Shown: piece after piece, positions 46,413 to 58,226 of the stretch
Layout of the letters: every line of letters begins with the position of its first letter
Position numbering within the stretch: the stretch's first letter is position 1
Source of the DNA: Flammula alnicola
Lineage: Eukaryota; Basidiomycota; Agaricomycetes; Agaricales; Strophariaceae
Direction: 5' to 3'
NCBI GenBank assembly: GCA_015499995.1
Contig: JADNRV010000126.1
Span: 62,001-126,000, forward strand
DNA length: 64,000 nucleotides
Notes under the pieces: generated by a model
What the model saw: only the letters and a program-made list of their open reading frames with translations
What the model was told of the DNA's origin: nothing
The model's database searches: none
Translations under genes and position numbers: made by a program

Positions 46413-46469
46413 ACATAAATTACATTGATTTGGCAACGCTATTACCTTACATCTATGAATACTTTCGCG

Positions 46470-47450
46470 ATCAAAGAGATCCATTAATATAAGACTCGAT
46501 GTCTTTATTCACACCATCGAAATTGTCAATAACCCTGCGTATACTCGAGTAAGCTTGACGACTATTTATCATTAGTTCATATAAGGGATAGAAAAGACGT
46601 AATGTACTTTACTCAACTGCGAACACCGTGCAGAATCCGCAACCAACGTCGATGGTTCCTATTGAGGTCAAGATCGCAGCAAAAGAGAAAAATGGTGTCG
46701 TTCTGTCAAGAGCAGAATGTGTAAGAGGATTGTCATGAACCAAAAAAGTCCTACGAAATGACAAGATTAGATATATTTTCAGCGTTAAAAAATTATGTCA
46801 CTTGGCTTCGTCCGAAGTACCATTTGCAGAGCATTTGATGCAGGCCAAGGTGTGAACTCATGAACGTTGACCCAGCGATGGAGCCGAGAGGAAAGGAGAG
46901 TATTGCACAGAGTCAGGAGTTAGGCGCACACGTAGAAAGCCGTAGAAAGATAGCGCCGATGTTGCCATCAGAAGAATGTTTTGTTCAATACAGTGGTCTG
47001 CATCTACCGCTGGGAATTTTCTGCATTGTATCTGAATCGCGTGGATTTTCTTATAGTATATCCGATGGTGGCGTGTTGAATGCAGGAAAAGTTGCCATAG
47101 GCTCATAGCCCAAGAACTGTCACGATCGACTACGGTAAAATAGACAGGCAAGCTATTGTCTCTTTATGCTCTCACGATATGGACTTTGAAGTGAGCCTAG
47201 AAATCTGTTCAGCAGTAGTCTCGAGTCAACTCTTCAAATTTGAAATAGATAGAAATAGATTCCGCAGACGCACCATGTCGGGAAACATCCTCTTTGGCCC
47301 TCTTCCAACTTCTCGGACAAGGATTCTGCTCGTTTGAACTTCTGCTCGTTGTTCTCAGTACCGGGGTGTAAGCGACGGAGGGAGGAGGCCATAGTATGAA
47401 CTTGAAGAAGAGAAATAGCAAAGAAATAGCTCTTGTCGACCGAAAGAGAC
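46470..47450 (-). pseudogene. Type II family relic
   Basis: Minus-strand fragments match type II genes: DRDSSWAMS from the SWA block (about 47100), the region before the hydrophobic segment (46850-47000, with stops), and a DPS...VADSARCSQLS exon (about 46630) followed by remnants of the THPEV exon. Frame breaks and stops occur throughout and the N-terminal IGDVG half is missing. It converges with type I gene 2, as the 57.7-kb relic does with type I gene 4. Confidence 0.7.
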
Positions 47451-47570
47451 CGTCACGGTGACGCGTTTGGATTGAAATCAATGAGTTGTCACGCCCAACT
47501 TTGTTCAAGTGCTCCCGGTTTGCGGGGGCCCGCACGATCAATTGCCGCCAAGGAAAAGGCTAGATGGGTA

Positions 47571-48159
47571 CAGTCGAACCTCTCATAACCCATAGCCCTC
47601 GGTGGACAGCCCGGGCTATGGGTTATGAGGGGTCATGGGCTTTGAGAGGTAGGCTAAAAATAGATTAGAAAAATCTTCGAAGAAATTATGGACAATGGAG
47701 AACAGATTCATGCTAATACACTGCTAATACATACCATCGACAATAATGTAGACTTTTGTTAGTTGTAGTCGCTGAAAAGGTTCAGTCAAATACCGTCTCG
47801 TCGACATGAGCATCGTGGGAAAATTATGCCGTGGGGATGTTTTGGAGGTGAAAATGATAATTTTGCTGGTCGGGAAGGTTCGAAAAGGTGATTTTTTGAA
47901 CTGATTCAGTGGCCGCTGTGGCGAATGATGGTGATGGACAACGTAAGCTAATTATTTAACCCTAAAGTTATGACATTTTACCAAATATAGTACCCAAAAC
48001 CTATGGGTTTTGCCTGTGGAGGGGTATGGGTTATGGGTTATTGCGGACCTATGGGTTATGGTATGCAATTCCCCGCCCACCAAGTCGGTAGATCGCTCGA
48101 GCTATGGGATATAAGGGGTTATGGGTTATGAGAAGTATGGGTTATGAGAGGTTCGACTG
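47571..48159. mobile_element. 589-bp MITE with 24-bp perfect terminal inverted repeats and TA target duplication
   Basis: The termini 47571-47594 and 48136-48159 are exact reverse complements, starting CAGTCGAACCTCTCATAACC. The element is flanked on both sides by TA (47569-47570 and 48160-48161), the target duplication of Tc1/mariner-pogo elements. Inside, subterminal repeats of ATGGGTTATG occur many times, and the middle is AT-rich with no transposase frame. The intact ends suggest a fairly recent insertion that depended on a transposase encoded elsewhere. Confidence 0.93.
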
Positions 48160-48161
48160 TA

Positions 48162-49249
48162 GATTAGAATCATTAGATTCTATCAACGGCTGTGCAGGGT
48201 CTTGTGTGCTTGTCCACACATTCCGTTCTTAGCCTGCGACGCTGTACTTACCGCACGGCGTGCTCGAGAGTCGACACATATCCGAGCCCTCACTATCTCC
48301 ACTTCGGTCAGATTGGACTGCACCACCGTCTGGAAAACAAAGTGGCTAAAGAGAAAACAATGGCCGTCCGTCTCCAAGTGAGAATGGACATTTACGTACA
48401 TTTGCACTCTTTCTGTATCATACACCCTAAATTTAAATACTTTCCACACAACGAAAAAGAACAAAAGAATGTGCTTTACCTCAGCCTGCAACTCTGGGCA
48501 AGCCAAGATCAAGCACAAACGTCCTGTTTGGTGTGAGCTTGTATACTCTTACATAAGTTGTGGGCGTCAATGACAGTGATGCTCTCACAAGTTCGCAAAG
48601 ACGCGGAGAATATACTTAGATGGAGCCCACGCAATATTTCAAGGATGTCTTTAGCAAATTGTGGCTAAAGAACCTACCCACTGTCGCTATGGGTATGGGA
48701 CAATTTAAGAACCCACAAAATCAAGGCGGCGATGCACTTACTCAGTAGAAGTAGTATAGCACTAATACACAGCTTTATCCACTCGCTGAACGCCGCATTA
48801 TGAGAGTATCGGATGGACAAGATAACTATTGATTCAGATCTATGGGCGTACTTGGGCACCAGATACATGTATACAGTATACCACCACTATACCGCCGTGT
48901 CTTGATAGGCACCGGCCAAGTTGTTGGGTCATATAGGACCGAAATGCCGGAATCGTTTCCACACTAACGGCAACACGGAGTTTGATGACCCTCGATGTCG
49001 TTGTGGTTTACGTAGGATGGCTCATCACTACGGCATGAAACAGTAACCGATCCCGAGTTCGAGTTTGACAAGTCCACCGAGACGGTTGGGTGGTACCTTT
49101 AGCCCTTCTGCGGCTCTCTCAGCCTCTCATCGCCAACCAGCTTCTAGAATAGCACATTTATCAGAATGAACAATAGTGGATTGGTAAATAGTGGTGATCG
49201 GAAATGCAGTGATATCTCATATCCATCTAGAAATGAACTCGTACGATGC
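48162..49249. other. Intergenic, no gene seen
   Basis: Short frames on both strands lack motifs or splice structure. No recognisable family relic was found here. Confidence 0.45.
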
Positions 49250-51078
49250 TCACTCCGGTATCCAGAGAACCTTGCGCATGTTCTGAAGAACTGGGGCGTT
49301 GGGTTTCTCATCTGATCGCTTGCCCACCCAAGGAAGAATGCGGGCGAAGGTTGAAGTCAAACCCCGCCGCTGACGACTTGGAGCTGCGATCTGAAGGAAA
49401 TCAATAAAGAAAGGTTTTCTTAAAATGTAGGCGCGACGTACCAGCCCATTCTCACTAGGCTTTTTGGGAGTAAATGTTGCGACTCCTGGAGTGTGAAGGT
49501 AAGCATGAAGGGACGCCAGATCGACCCAGTGACCTACCATCTGTATTCACAACGTCGAAGTTGTCTATCACTCTGCGGACCAGTTGGATAACTTCGGGGT
49601 GGGTCCAAAGACGCTGCGGCTGTCGTTGGCTCCCATAATGAAGATATAGAAAATCTGACGTACCCCGTTCAACTGTGAGCACCACACGGAGTCTGCAACT
49701 ATGCCGACCACAGCTGACGGATCCTATTTCACGTAAACATAATACCAACAGAAAGAAAAGTTGATATTGTACCGTCAGGAGCAAGATATGCAAGAGAATG
49801 ATTGAAGGATGAAAGTAACCCTGACATGAAAATAAAAAAGGGATGAGAGACAGCTAAACATTTCAACATTGGCTTTACCTCTGGGTCATCGCGGGAAGGC
49901 GGCTTTACGGTGCCCATTATACGAGCCAAGGCTTCTTGAAGCCGTGCTTGCAGACCCAGCGATGGAGCCGGGAGTACAGGGCAACTGCGAACAGATTTGG
50001 GAGGAATGTACGCAACATGTCGCGACCATTGGGAAGGGTTCAGTGCTACGGATAGCACACTTAGAAGGACAGCACCGAGGACACCATCAGAAAAGCGTCC
50101 GGCGTCATAGCCTAGTCGCCTGGTTTGGCTGTTACCTTCCCAAGCAGAATTAGAATTTTCTTCATTGTATTTGAATCGCGTCTGTTTTTCTGCGTTAATC
50201 CCAGCAATTCTCTGGGAAGGAAACGTCGCCATAGCCCAAGAATCGACCCGATCGACGGCCGTAACAACCCACAGCGTACCGTTTGAGATGGGTGTCTCGG
50301 TAATTTCGGCGCTGTCACCATTGAGCCACTGGTACCAGGACGCGGCGTGTTCCTTCACGTAGGGGTATATCCGGGAAGGATCGATGAGCTCTTCACGAGT
50401 AGCTCCAGTGGGAAGAACTAAGATTGCTCCTTCACGAGCCGAGGTGACAAACTCAACTTTCCTGTAAATGACTTTCAGCACCGCTAGGTAGAATGAAGTG
50501 ATATGCATTACAGCGGGGAGTCCGATATTCGGGATACTTCGATCCCTTCAGTGGCCATGACCGTGCCCGAGGGAAAATAATGAGAGATAGTGCGAACCTC
50601 CTCTGCGGATAAGGGTGGCTGAATTGGTGAAAAGTTCTGGGGCATCGACTTCCTCTGAATGGGATGATCGGAGGGGTAAAACACGTTAAAGCTGTAGCAA
50701 AAGCTACCGTTCTCGTTCATATATCCAACGTCGCCGATGCAGGCCCCTTGGTTGAAATGAAACTTCGGCCGTGCTATGTCACCTTCGATGTGGTGAATGC
50801 CAACCCCATTCCCCAAAGACAGAATGGATCGAGCGTATATCCCAGGTGTTCGAAATTGAGTCTTGACCGTGCAATAGACAGGAAAGCTGGTATCTATGCC
50901 CTCACGATGAGGACCTTGAATTGAGCCTATAAATTTGTATTCAGTATTCTGAAGATAAGCAGCATGAAACAGACGTACTATGACGGGAAAAGCTTCCGTC
51001 CGACTCGGACAAGGAATTTGACCTGCGGTCCTCATCGCGACCAATACCCAGACGCAAATTCCTCAGAAAAGAGGTCAT
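49250..51078 (-). CDS. Type II 'IGDVG' family protein 2
   Basis: Same exon plan as type II gene 1. It starts MTSFLRNLRLGIGRDEDRR at 51078, with SLSESDGSFSRHSS, SIQGPHREG, ARSILSLGNGVGIHHIEGD, IGDVGYMNENGSFCYSFNVF, REGAILVLPTG, TAVDRVDSWAMATF, HPSIILLHILLLT (hydrophobic), DPSAVVGIVADSVW, THPEVIQLVRRVIDNFD and the C-terminal LPWVGKRS block ending VLWIPE. The first exon is again exactly 100 nt, ending inside an AGC codon. All frames I followed are open. No N-terminal signal peptide is seen, so a membrane tie would be through the single hydrophobic stretch about 120 residues from the C-terminus. Head to head with type I gene 3. Confidence 0.76.
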
Positions 51079-51761
51079 AATGTCTGGGACAGATATGCCT
51101 CGCTCGCCGGTTTTGTCATGTTCAACTTCGAGTGATCATTAACCGTGAGATCGATCCTACATATTATGTAATCAATCGTGGCCGAATTCGAACTGGGCAA
51201 CTTTGTTGGTGCACACAAGTGCACATAGGCTGTCAAAATGTCAATAATGTCATCACCGCCTTTTGTTGTCTATGTACAAGGGAAGCACACGTTCCGGCAT
51301 CGTCGTTCAATTTTATCTACTGAACTCCTGGGAGCTTTTAACTCCGTGGGTAAACCAAGTAAGTGTATTGGATTTTCAGATTCCATCGTTACATAGTACA
51401 ACAGACTGGCAGTCAACGACTCGAACTCGAATTTACTAGTCGCAAACTCAGACTCCCTCAGATTCGCTTGCCATTAGGACTCCTTTTCTTGCCTATTAGC
51501 CAAGGCTTTGCCATAAAGTTTACTGGTATATACACTTCTTGCGTATGGAACCCTGAATCTGCAGACAGAGAGCGGTATGTCCTCGACTCGTCCCTTTTCA
51601 AGTCATTGAACGTCGCTCATGGTTCAGCATCCGAAATAGGACCCTCTGTTAATGCAAGGTTGGATACCGCTGGTCTACACCCACTCTTATCTTGTTCTTA
51701 TCTGTCTTCCAGGCCATCTTTCGGAAAGAAAATCACGACCCCAAATAGCAAGAACGACGAG
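51079..51761. promoter_or_regulatory. Shared divergent promoter region of module B
   Basis: Contains the conserved box CTCCTGGGAGCTTTTAAC followed by GGGTAAAC (51325-51354) and a TTTTGTTGTCTATG block, both in common with module A. The first exons of the type I gene may lie from about 51400 on, but I could not fix the start. Confidence 0.45.
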
Positions 51762-53425
51762 ATGAGCAACATCAATGCTAGTCCACATACAGAGCCTACT
51801 TATTCGGCAAGGTTGAACACCCCTCCCTTTTGCATAGATCGGTAATTCATATGAGCTTTTGCTTATCTTTCGGGCAGCGCATCTTCCGGAATGGTCGCTA
51901 CAAGCTGTAACAACAACAACGTCAACTCGGGTAATGAGAATTCTATAGTTATAGGGGGGAATACGGTGGATGGGATGGTCGTAAACGCTGGGGGAACGTG
52001 TTCGTGAACATAAATATGACTCAGGGGGCAGGAAGTAAATTCCTTCTCTCTACGTTCAACACCACTTTATTGATGTCCGGGCTTCAGGATCTATGAATCT
52101 CGACAGCTTGAAAGAGGAATTGCCAGAAAGATCTGATCATCAGCAGCCTTATGATACCGGAGTGGACAAATTCGATGCTGAGAGTCGATTTTATTGCGAA
52201 TCAATAGGTACGAATTTATTACAAGCCTCTTGGTGGTCGTGAATGCGAGTTAAAATTGTGGGTTTTACAGCGCCGAACTCAAGATCCAGCCTGAAAAGGA
52301 TAACACCTGAGGTATGAATTCTCTTTTCCCCAGCTGTTGGGCTGTCTTTTGGCGGCTGCTAATGATATCCTTTCAAGAATCTCAAAAACCATGTTCCTGA
52401 ATCTATACACGACCGTGTCATGAGCTACATGTGTGCATCAGACCTTTTCCGTTCAAAAATAGCGATTCCTCTTTGGAGACCTTCACCATCTCTGTACAAC
52501 TCTCAGACGAACCAAATTCGACATTGGGGGAAGAATGTATACATCGGAGATGTTGGAGTCTTCAGCGGTGATGGTGGTTTCGACACCTATTTCAACATCT
52601 TCGAGACGAAAGAAGAAAACGAAAGCCGTGGACGCACTCCTCCAGCACATTTTGTACGTTACCCCAAGAAGCTCTCCGAGATGGAAATATTGTCGGAATC
52701 GCATCGTGGGGAAAATGATAGGCTGCGGATTATTGGATTTGTGCAAGACGAGTCGAGCGAAAGGTAAGGCCTCTGCCTATTTTTTTAAAATGAATTCAGG
52801 CTTACGTTTTGCTCAAAGCGGAGAGCATTCTACTTCATTTACTATCAGGTTTCCCCCCACTCCACACAAGCAAAAAGATGCATCAGCTCTTCATATGCTA
52901 AATGGCTTCCTCTCCATCAAAATGCATTCCTCCGACGAAAGCAGCATAAAAAATTATGTCAGACGACAACAGACCGACTGGTATGAATCATTTAAAAACG
53001 TCCTCGATGGCCGCTCGTTAGTGGTTATAACCACCTCCTATCGAGCAAAGGCTTGGGCATCAGCAGCGGCCAAGCTTTCGAAGAAAGAAGGGAAGCTGAG
53101 GTTAGTACACCAGAAGGTCGAAAAGAAAGATGTGTGCTCGTGGGTATCTGGTGATGCCGATATCTTTACGAAGAATGGTCCATCCCCCGACCACATTCAA
53201 AAGATTGAATCATACTTCCAGGCTTTGGGCGACAAATCAAGCCGTGACGAGATTGAAGAATGCCATTCTGTTGCCGTTGAGGCGTTCTATCTTCACGAAA
53301 AGAGCTCATGGATAGGAGGATCTACGAGAAGCAGAAGGACCACACAAACAGTAGCATCGTCACGGTCGAAATTTTCTATAAAATCTTTTAGTACTATAAA
53401 GCTATTTAGTAGGAGAGCCTGGTGA
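51762..53425 (+). CDS. Type I 'IGDVG' family protein 3, N-terminal part possibly broken
   Basis: The motif exon (about 51892-52008) reads ASSGMVATSCNNNNVNSGN then ENSIVIGGN and runs into a stop after NAGGTCS. In the next frame VFVNINMTQ continues what the other members have, so a single-base loss is likely there. The core exons are intact: about 52376-52763 (LKNHVPESI, IAIPLWRPSPS, YIGDVGVFSGDGGFDTYFNIF) and 52819-53425 (SALHMLNGFLSIKM, TTSYRAKAWASAAA, IEECHSVAVEAFYL, basic Ser/Arg tail), joined at the family's conserved phase-2 intron. The SWA block reads AWA in this copy. The start at 51762 is tentative. Confidence 0.68.
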
Positions 53426-53685
53426 GGGTAATCTATTATAACAATTAAAAGTGGTGTCTTGGCATTTCCCACGGGGGATATGTGGGCGTTCTCATTGGCT
53501 GCAGCTGGCGTCGGGCAAACGAAGCGTCCAGGCGCGGGCGCGGCGAAGCCGGGCCAAGCGGCTAGTACTGTGTTAAATAGCACCGCATTGGATATACACG
53601 TATGTGGGCAATTTACGTAGCGTGGCAGGGGCAGCGTGCAGTCGACGTCTCACTGACACACACAGCCACATAATCTAGCTGGTGT
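53426..53685. other. GC-rich spacer
   Basis: A local GC-rich stretch (53490-53570, GGCGTCGGGCAAACG...GGCGCGGCG) unlike its surroundings separates type I gene 3 from the HeLo-like relic. No gene was seen. Confidence 0.4.
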
Positions 53686-53800
53686 CTCCGACGATCTTGC
53701 CGCAGAAAATCGTACCACCCAAGCCTATTATGGAGACCAGATCTTCAAGGCCCTGTGATGAACGCAATCGTCGTCAAATTCCGACGCCGGTAAAACCATG
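53686..53800 (+). pseudogene. Relic of the HeLo-like gene's 3' end
   Basis: Reads DDLAAENRTT then AYYGDQIFKAL and a stop, matching the second C-terminal motif unit of the 39.3-kb gene. The two codons for Pro-Ile and a base in the GDQ(V/I)FKG region are lost, and the DNA match continues past the stop (CGTCGTCAAA-TCCGACGCC). It is contiguous with copy 2 of the 3.1-kb repeat, as the parent gene is with copy 1. Confidence 0.75.
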
Positions 53801-56800
53801 CAGACTATAGCTAATTACCTAGATTCCCAGGGTGGTGTTCGCGAATAAGTACGCTGCTACGCCAGAGACCATTTAAGATGTAACGAATGATATGTACTCG
53901 ACACGGACTTGATACTTTGAAAGTTGCTATGTGGAGCTTTTTCATGAATGTCATTGGATCAGAATCTTTTTTTCCGATGAGGAGCCTCAAGCTCAAGCCC
54001 GGCATAACTTATATGCCAAGCACCGAAGACTATTCGATCCAAGTCGATCCGAGTGCTGAAAATACGTACCATGCCGCACGATCTCTAGAATCGTGTGGTC
54101 GCTTGCCTAATCTCATAAGCTGACGATCAGTCTTGTTCTTCCAGTCTGCGATTTTGGAAGGTCACAAGGAGTAAAGGTTTCGTCGACCGCTGCCTAAGGC
54201 AGGATGCGTAACTGAAAACCAACATAAATGGAATGCCAATGGTGAATCGACCTCCTCCAGACAATGGAGACGGTGCGAAAGGGTTGTCAGATTCTAGCCT
54301 GGCGGACTCTGCGCCGAGATACACTTTATATCTTCCCGGGAGAGATGGAAACGCTGAGGTAGTCTCCCAACAATTGCTTTCAATACAGAGTATTTGGAGT
54401 TCGAAAATTCAGCGAGCTGGGGCCTGTGGATTCCTGCGAAAACGTCGCGCTGTGAAAAGTTCCAATAGCCTCGAATCCATTGGTTCCACTAGCAGTCGCA
54501 CAGCTTGCGACTCGTTCACTCGTCGTCTCGGAGACACTTACCTGCAAAGTCAAGTCCGAAGGCGCATCGTCGTGAGACCAACATACCCAACCTGGATATG
54601 GCTCTCCGCGACGTCCAAGATAAGTAATGGCGTAGAACTGCGACACGCCTGTGTTCATAGCCTACATAATCCAACGACCTCGTCGCAAGCTTAATACACC
54701 CTGAAATGGGCCTTGCCATCCACGGGGTCGAGGAGGATAAACCTGCAGGATTGCGATGTGCTTGGACAAGACCCCATATTCCATCAGTGCAGACTGTACT
54801 GGGTGGCACAGTTCAGCAATTGAGGTGCTTAAACCACTATTTTCAAGCAAACCACCTACGTTTTCAAGCGCTCCAAAAGCGGAATCAGCCATTCACGGTG
54901 CGATATTTTAGAGCCGAGTGAGAGGCGGAGGAGAGGGCTAGCTGAGTGTGGAGGCAGGAGATTTAAGAGACTGGAAAAGACCTGCTGCCCCAATCAGCTG
55001 GTAGTCTGAGTCCCTCCGAGCCCTTGGGTGAGCCCGAGCAGCTGACCTGAATGGCTGTGATTCGAGAGACAGTAACGAAAGTCGCATCAGCCAGTCCCGC
55101 AGACAAGGAAAAGGGTGCCACTGAGTGTGGCACGACAATATGACGTCGCCCCTTTCGCTGTACGAGGGATTGACACGAGATTCGGAGGCAACGTCCCAGG
55201 ATAGAAAGAAGACAACGACGACGTACATCTGGATCTGTGGAACATCGCTCAACCAGGCGAGCCAAAAATTCTCCGTCGCGTTCACGCTGTCCGAGCTAAT
55301 GTACGGACTTGGAATGGAATTGAAGTGGAGGATTCAACGAACGCGGAGCTGAATATTGAGGACGCGATAAAAGGTAGCTGGCCAGTCGATGTCGCTCAAG
55401 AGTTGCAAGGTTCCAGTGGCCTCCAAGACAATGGGAAAGGAGAAACAAGAAAGAGCGAAAAAAAAGTTAACACTTTAATGTTTACGTAATTTGGTGATAC
55501 AAGAAATCCCTGCATCGTTGCTAAGTACCCCTCTCTGTCTCTGGATTTTCTTGTGAGATTTCGATATTGCGATATATAACCCGGGCAGAGAAGACTCACA
55601 AGTTGACTCGCTTCCAATATTGGCCTCTAACCGTTGCATCATTCAGATTCGTGTCGCGCGACAGTCCCGATTACAGCCTGAGGTTGATTGCAGGAACAAG
55701 TTCTGAATCTCCGATAGGTTTTCGTGATGGTAGCGTGTTGATCGACCAAGGCGGAACTTCTTCTTCTACTGTGCTGTTAGAAAGCATGCCAAACCCAGGC
55801 GCAAGTGAAAGGAGAGGCGCACAGTAATTAATCACCTCGAAACCTTTTCTGAGAGAGACCCTCTGCCGGCCCCTCTTTTTCGTCTCTTTTTCTCTTCTTT
55901 ATTTGCTCTTCTGCAGCTTGGGATCGAGGGTGGCGCGGATCTACAACGACAACTTGGGGGGCTTGGTCGTTGGGCGCGAGGAGAAGCGCCATACCGTGGA
56001 TGTAAAGAAATTTGCCTTCGTTATTGTTTTCACGGGAGGACCTTCTTCCTCCATGGCACGTAGGGATTATCAACAAGGACATTAATTATGTTTGAGTTTG
56101 GGAGAGGTTGTCGTGGATGGAGACGTTCTATAACAGGGCGCAGAACACCTGACGATTAGTCGATTACTGACGCTTTGGTATTTTGCCGAGCCGTAATCCT
56201 AGCTTCCTGCTCAGAAGTCCATAATAACCTTTCAACATGTACCTGTATCGCTGACGGTGAGGCCGACACAGCAAGCCAAGTTATTGATAAAGACGCACCT
56301 TTTTCCGACGACTGATCCGGGCTTCAAATTTCAAAGCTGCATTTGCTGATTAAACTAAAAAGGTGCAGTGACGAGTGCAGAGGAGCATTCCACTCTATAC
56401 AAATGACCTGAAGAGGTATAAGGACTCTGGGGCGAACAGATAATTGACTGAATGACAACACAAAAGTTCGGACAAGAGGAACTGCAGGAGAACAGCTCGG
56501 GTTTTACTCACCATGGTCCAAGACGCCTTCAGAACTTCAAGGAGCATAAAGTCGTCTGAGAAAACGTCAGTGAAAGACTTAACAACCTAAACCGTTGGTC
56601 TCCGGACCTCTGTGGACGTAATATATACGTACTAGCCACGTCGAATAGTTTCAAACACGCTCATCCGCGGAGGCCCTGAAGAAGACCTTTTTTGGCAGGT
56701 AACAAAATTCAGTGGGGAGGAATTCATTGCACGAAGAATTTAGGACGCTCTCCACCTGGAATATATGATTAACTAGCAAGTTGGAAACTGAGAGAAAATC

Positions 56801-57040
56801 TTACCTCTGTAGAAATAACCCCGCTCGCAAATCGAGGCAAGAATCGCAACCGTAAGAAATAGCATCATTCAAAATTCATGAATACGTAGAAGCCTCATGC
56901 TTCCCCTTCCCGTCGATCATCCTCATTATGACGAGCAGTTTGTGTCAAGAGATGAGTTAGTGCTTGAGAAAGTGGTGGTCCGTGTTTAACTTATTTTTCC
57001 ACGCAACACGTGCACCACAACATGACTTGAAACGTTTTTT
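53801..57040 (+). repeat. Copy 2 of the 3.1-kb repeat, plus HeLo-like 3' flank
   Basis: Direct orientation relative to copy 3 and inverted relative to copy 1. The segment 53801-53960 corresponds to the DNA between the HeLo-like stop and copy 1. In this copy the conserved stretch RDSPDYSLRLIAGTSSES then VLIDQGGTSSSTVLLESM (about 55660-55790), followed by a GT-AG intron and LGSRVARIYNDNLGGLVVG (about 55917-55975), is open over two exons. The block DSTNAELNIEDAI...WPVDVAQELQG (about 55330-55410) is open too, so this may be the best-preserved copy. Confidence 0.75.
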
Positions 57041-57590
57041 CTTTTGATATGTTAACTTGAGTCGTTCTAAAGGTATGTCTCAAGAGTTTTCGGACTACAA
57101 GACATAACTACTAACGTCAGGATTAGACCGCCTACCTAAATATACCACTGCGGAAGCCGGTTGTCGAACCCCATCTTCTGAATCATTCCATGCATTGCGC
57201 CTTGACCTGGTGGCAATTCCCTTCGGGTTCGAGCATGGAGTGGAAGATAGCGACAATCGCAGAGGATAAGGAAGAGAGGACCAGGAGCGCTGCGCCAGCG
57301 CCAAATGTGGAAGGATCGAGCCTATGCGGGCCTTTAGCATAATCCGTCAACGCTTGAATGCTGCTGGTGCCCATTCCCTGGAGGCTTTTTATCGTCGAAA
57401 CCAGACTCGTCTAATTCTCGTATTGAACCTTTAAGGGAAACGATGACCCTACAGCGTAGTTTCCTGTTTTGCATTGGGCAATATGTACTGAACATGTTTA
57501 TATTTACAGTCATAACTGCACGTTCAAACATCGTCTTCTTATGTGCCGCGAGGAAGTTCTGAGTGTGCAGGAATTACCAGCACCAATGAT
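57041..57590. other. Intergenic; one weak minus-strand frame
   Basis: A minus frame at 57183-57374 contains one hydrophobic stretch (AALLVLSSLSSAIVAIFHSML). There is no family match or splice support, so it is not called as a gene. Confidence 0.35.
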
Positions 57591-57960
57591 AAATATGGCA
57601 AGACGGCCCCAGGTTGCGCCAGCGGCAGTAGCCTCGTCACAAGATCTGACCTTTTATCTGCATGAGAAGGGCCAGTCTCGAACCCTTGGTATATGCCGAT
57701 TCTGAGAGAGTTTTGTGGTGAGGTTTAAAGTGTGCTAATACCTATTTCCCTCTTGTAGGAGTCGTCGCTCTCTCTTCCAAGCAACCCACGCCAGAGACTC
57801 CACGTCACTGGCGAAGAGGTTTTGTCGAACATTCGCCGCCTCATGCCCTGGGTCTCGAAGTCCCAAGAAGACAAGCTAGAAACTCGGCTCTTTCAGATCA
57901 TGCTGAAGGTCCTTTCGATACACAATGAGGGTCGTATTACGCCTCGAAGCAAACTACATA
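57591..57960 (+). pseudogene. Type II family C-terminal relic
   Basis: At 57757 an exon-like stretch reads GVVALSSKQPTPE, like the GVVTFAPKQ exon of type II gene 1. In a shifted frame it continues NIRRLMPWVSKSQEDKLETR and LFQIMLKVLSI, matching the family's last exon (IPWVAKSQDD...TLQNMCKVLNI). The rest of the gene is absent. It converges on type I gene 4. Confidence 0.65.
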
Positions 57961-58226
57961 TACTGCAAAACTCACACCATAAAAATCCTAGAGTCTAGGT
58001 TCTGTACTTAATGCCCATTGTGAAGGCTGCCAATGTGCGCACCTCAATTGCCCATTACACCTGGCTATCTCTGTGCTCATGATCTCCATCTGATGGGATC
58101 TTCATGTATTCGCATAACTTGGGTATATATACAGCACGTACTATTTATTACACTACTCATGGACTAAGCAAATAAATATCTGAATCAGAGCTTATGCAAA
58201 GATACTATTTAATTTCGCCCTCGCGT

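Noticed and set aside
47575..48160. TTATGGGT-like tandem repeats as an internal telomere tract
   Set aside because: The unit is ATGGGTTATG, not TTAGGG, and the repeats are the subterminal part of a MITE with perfect ends.
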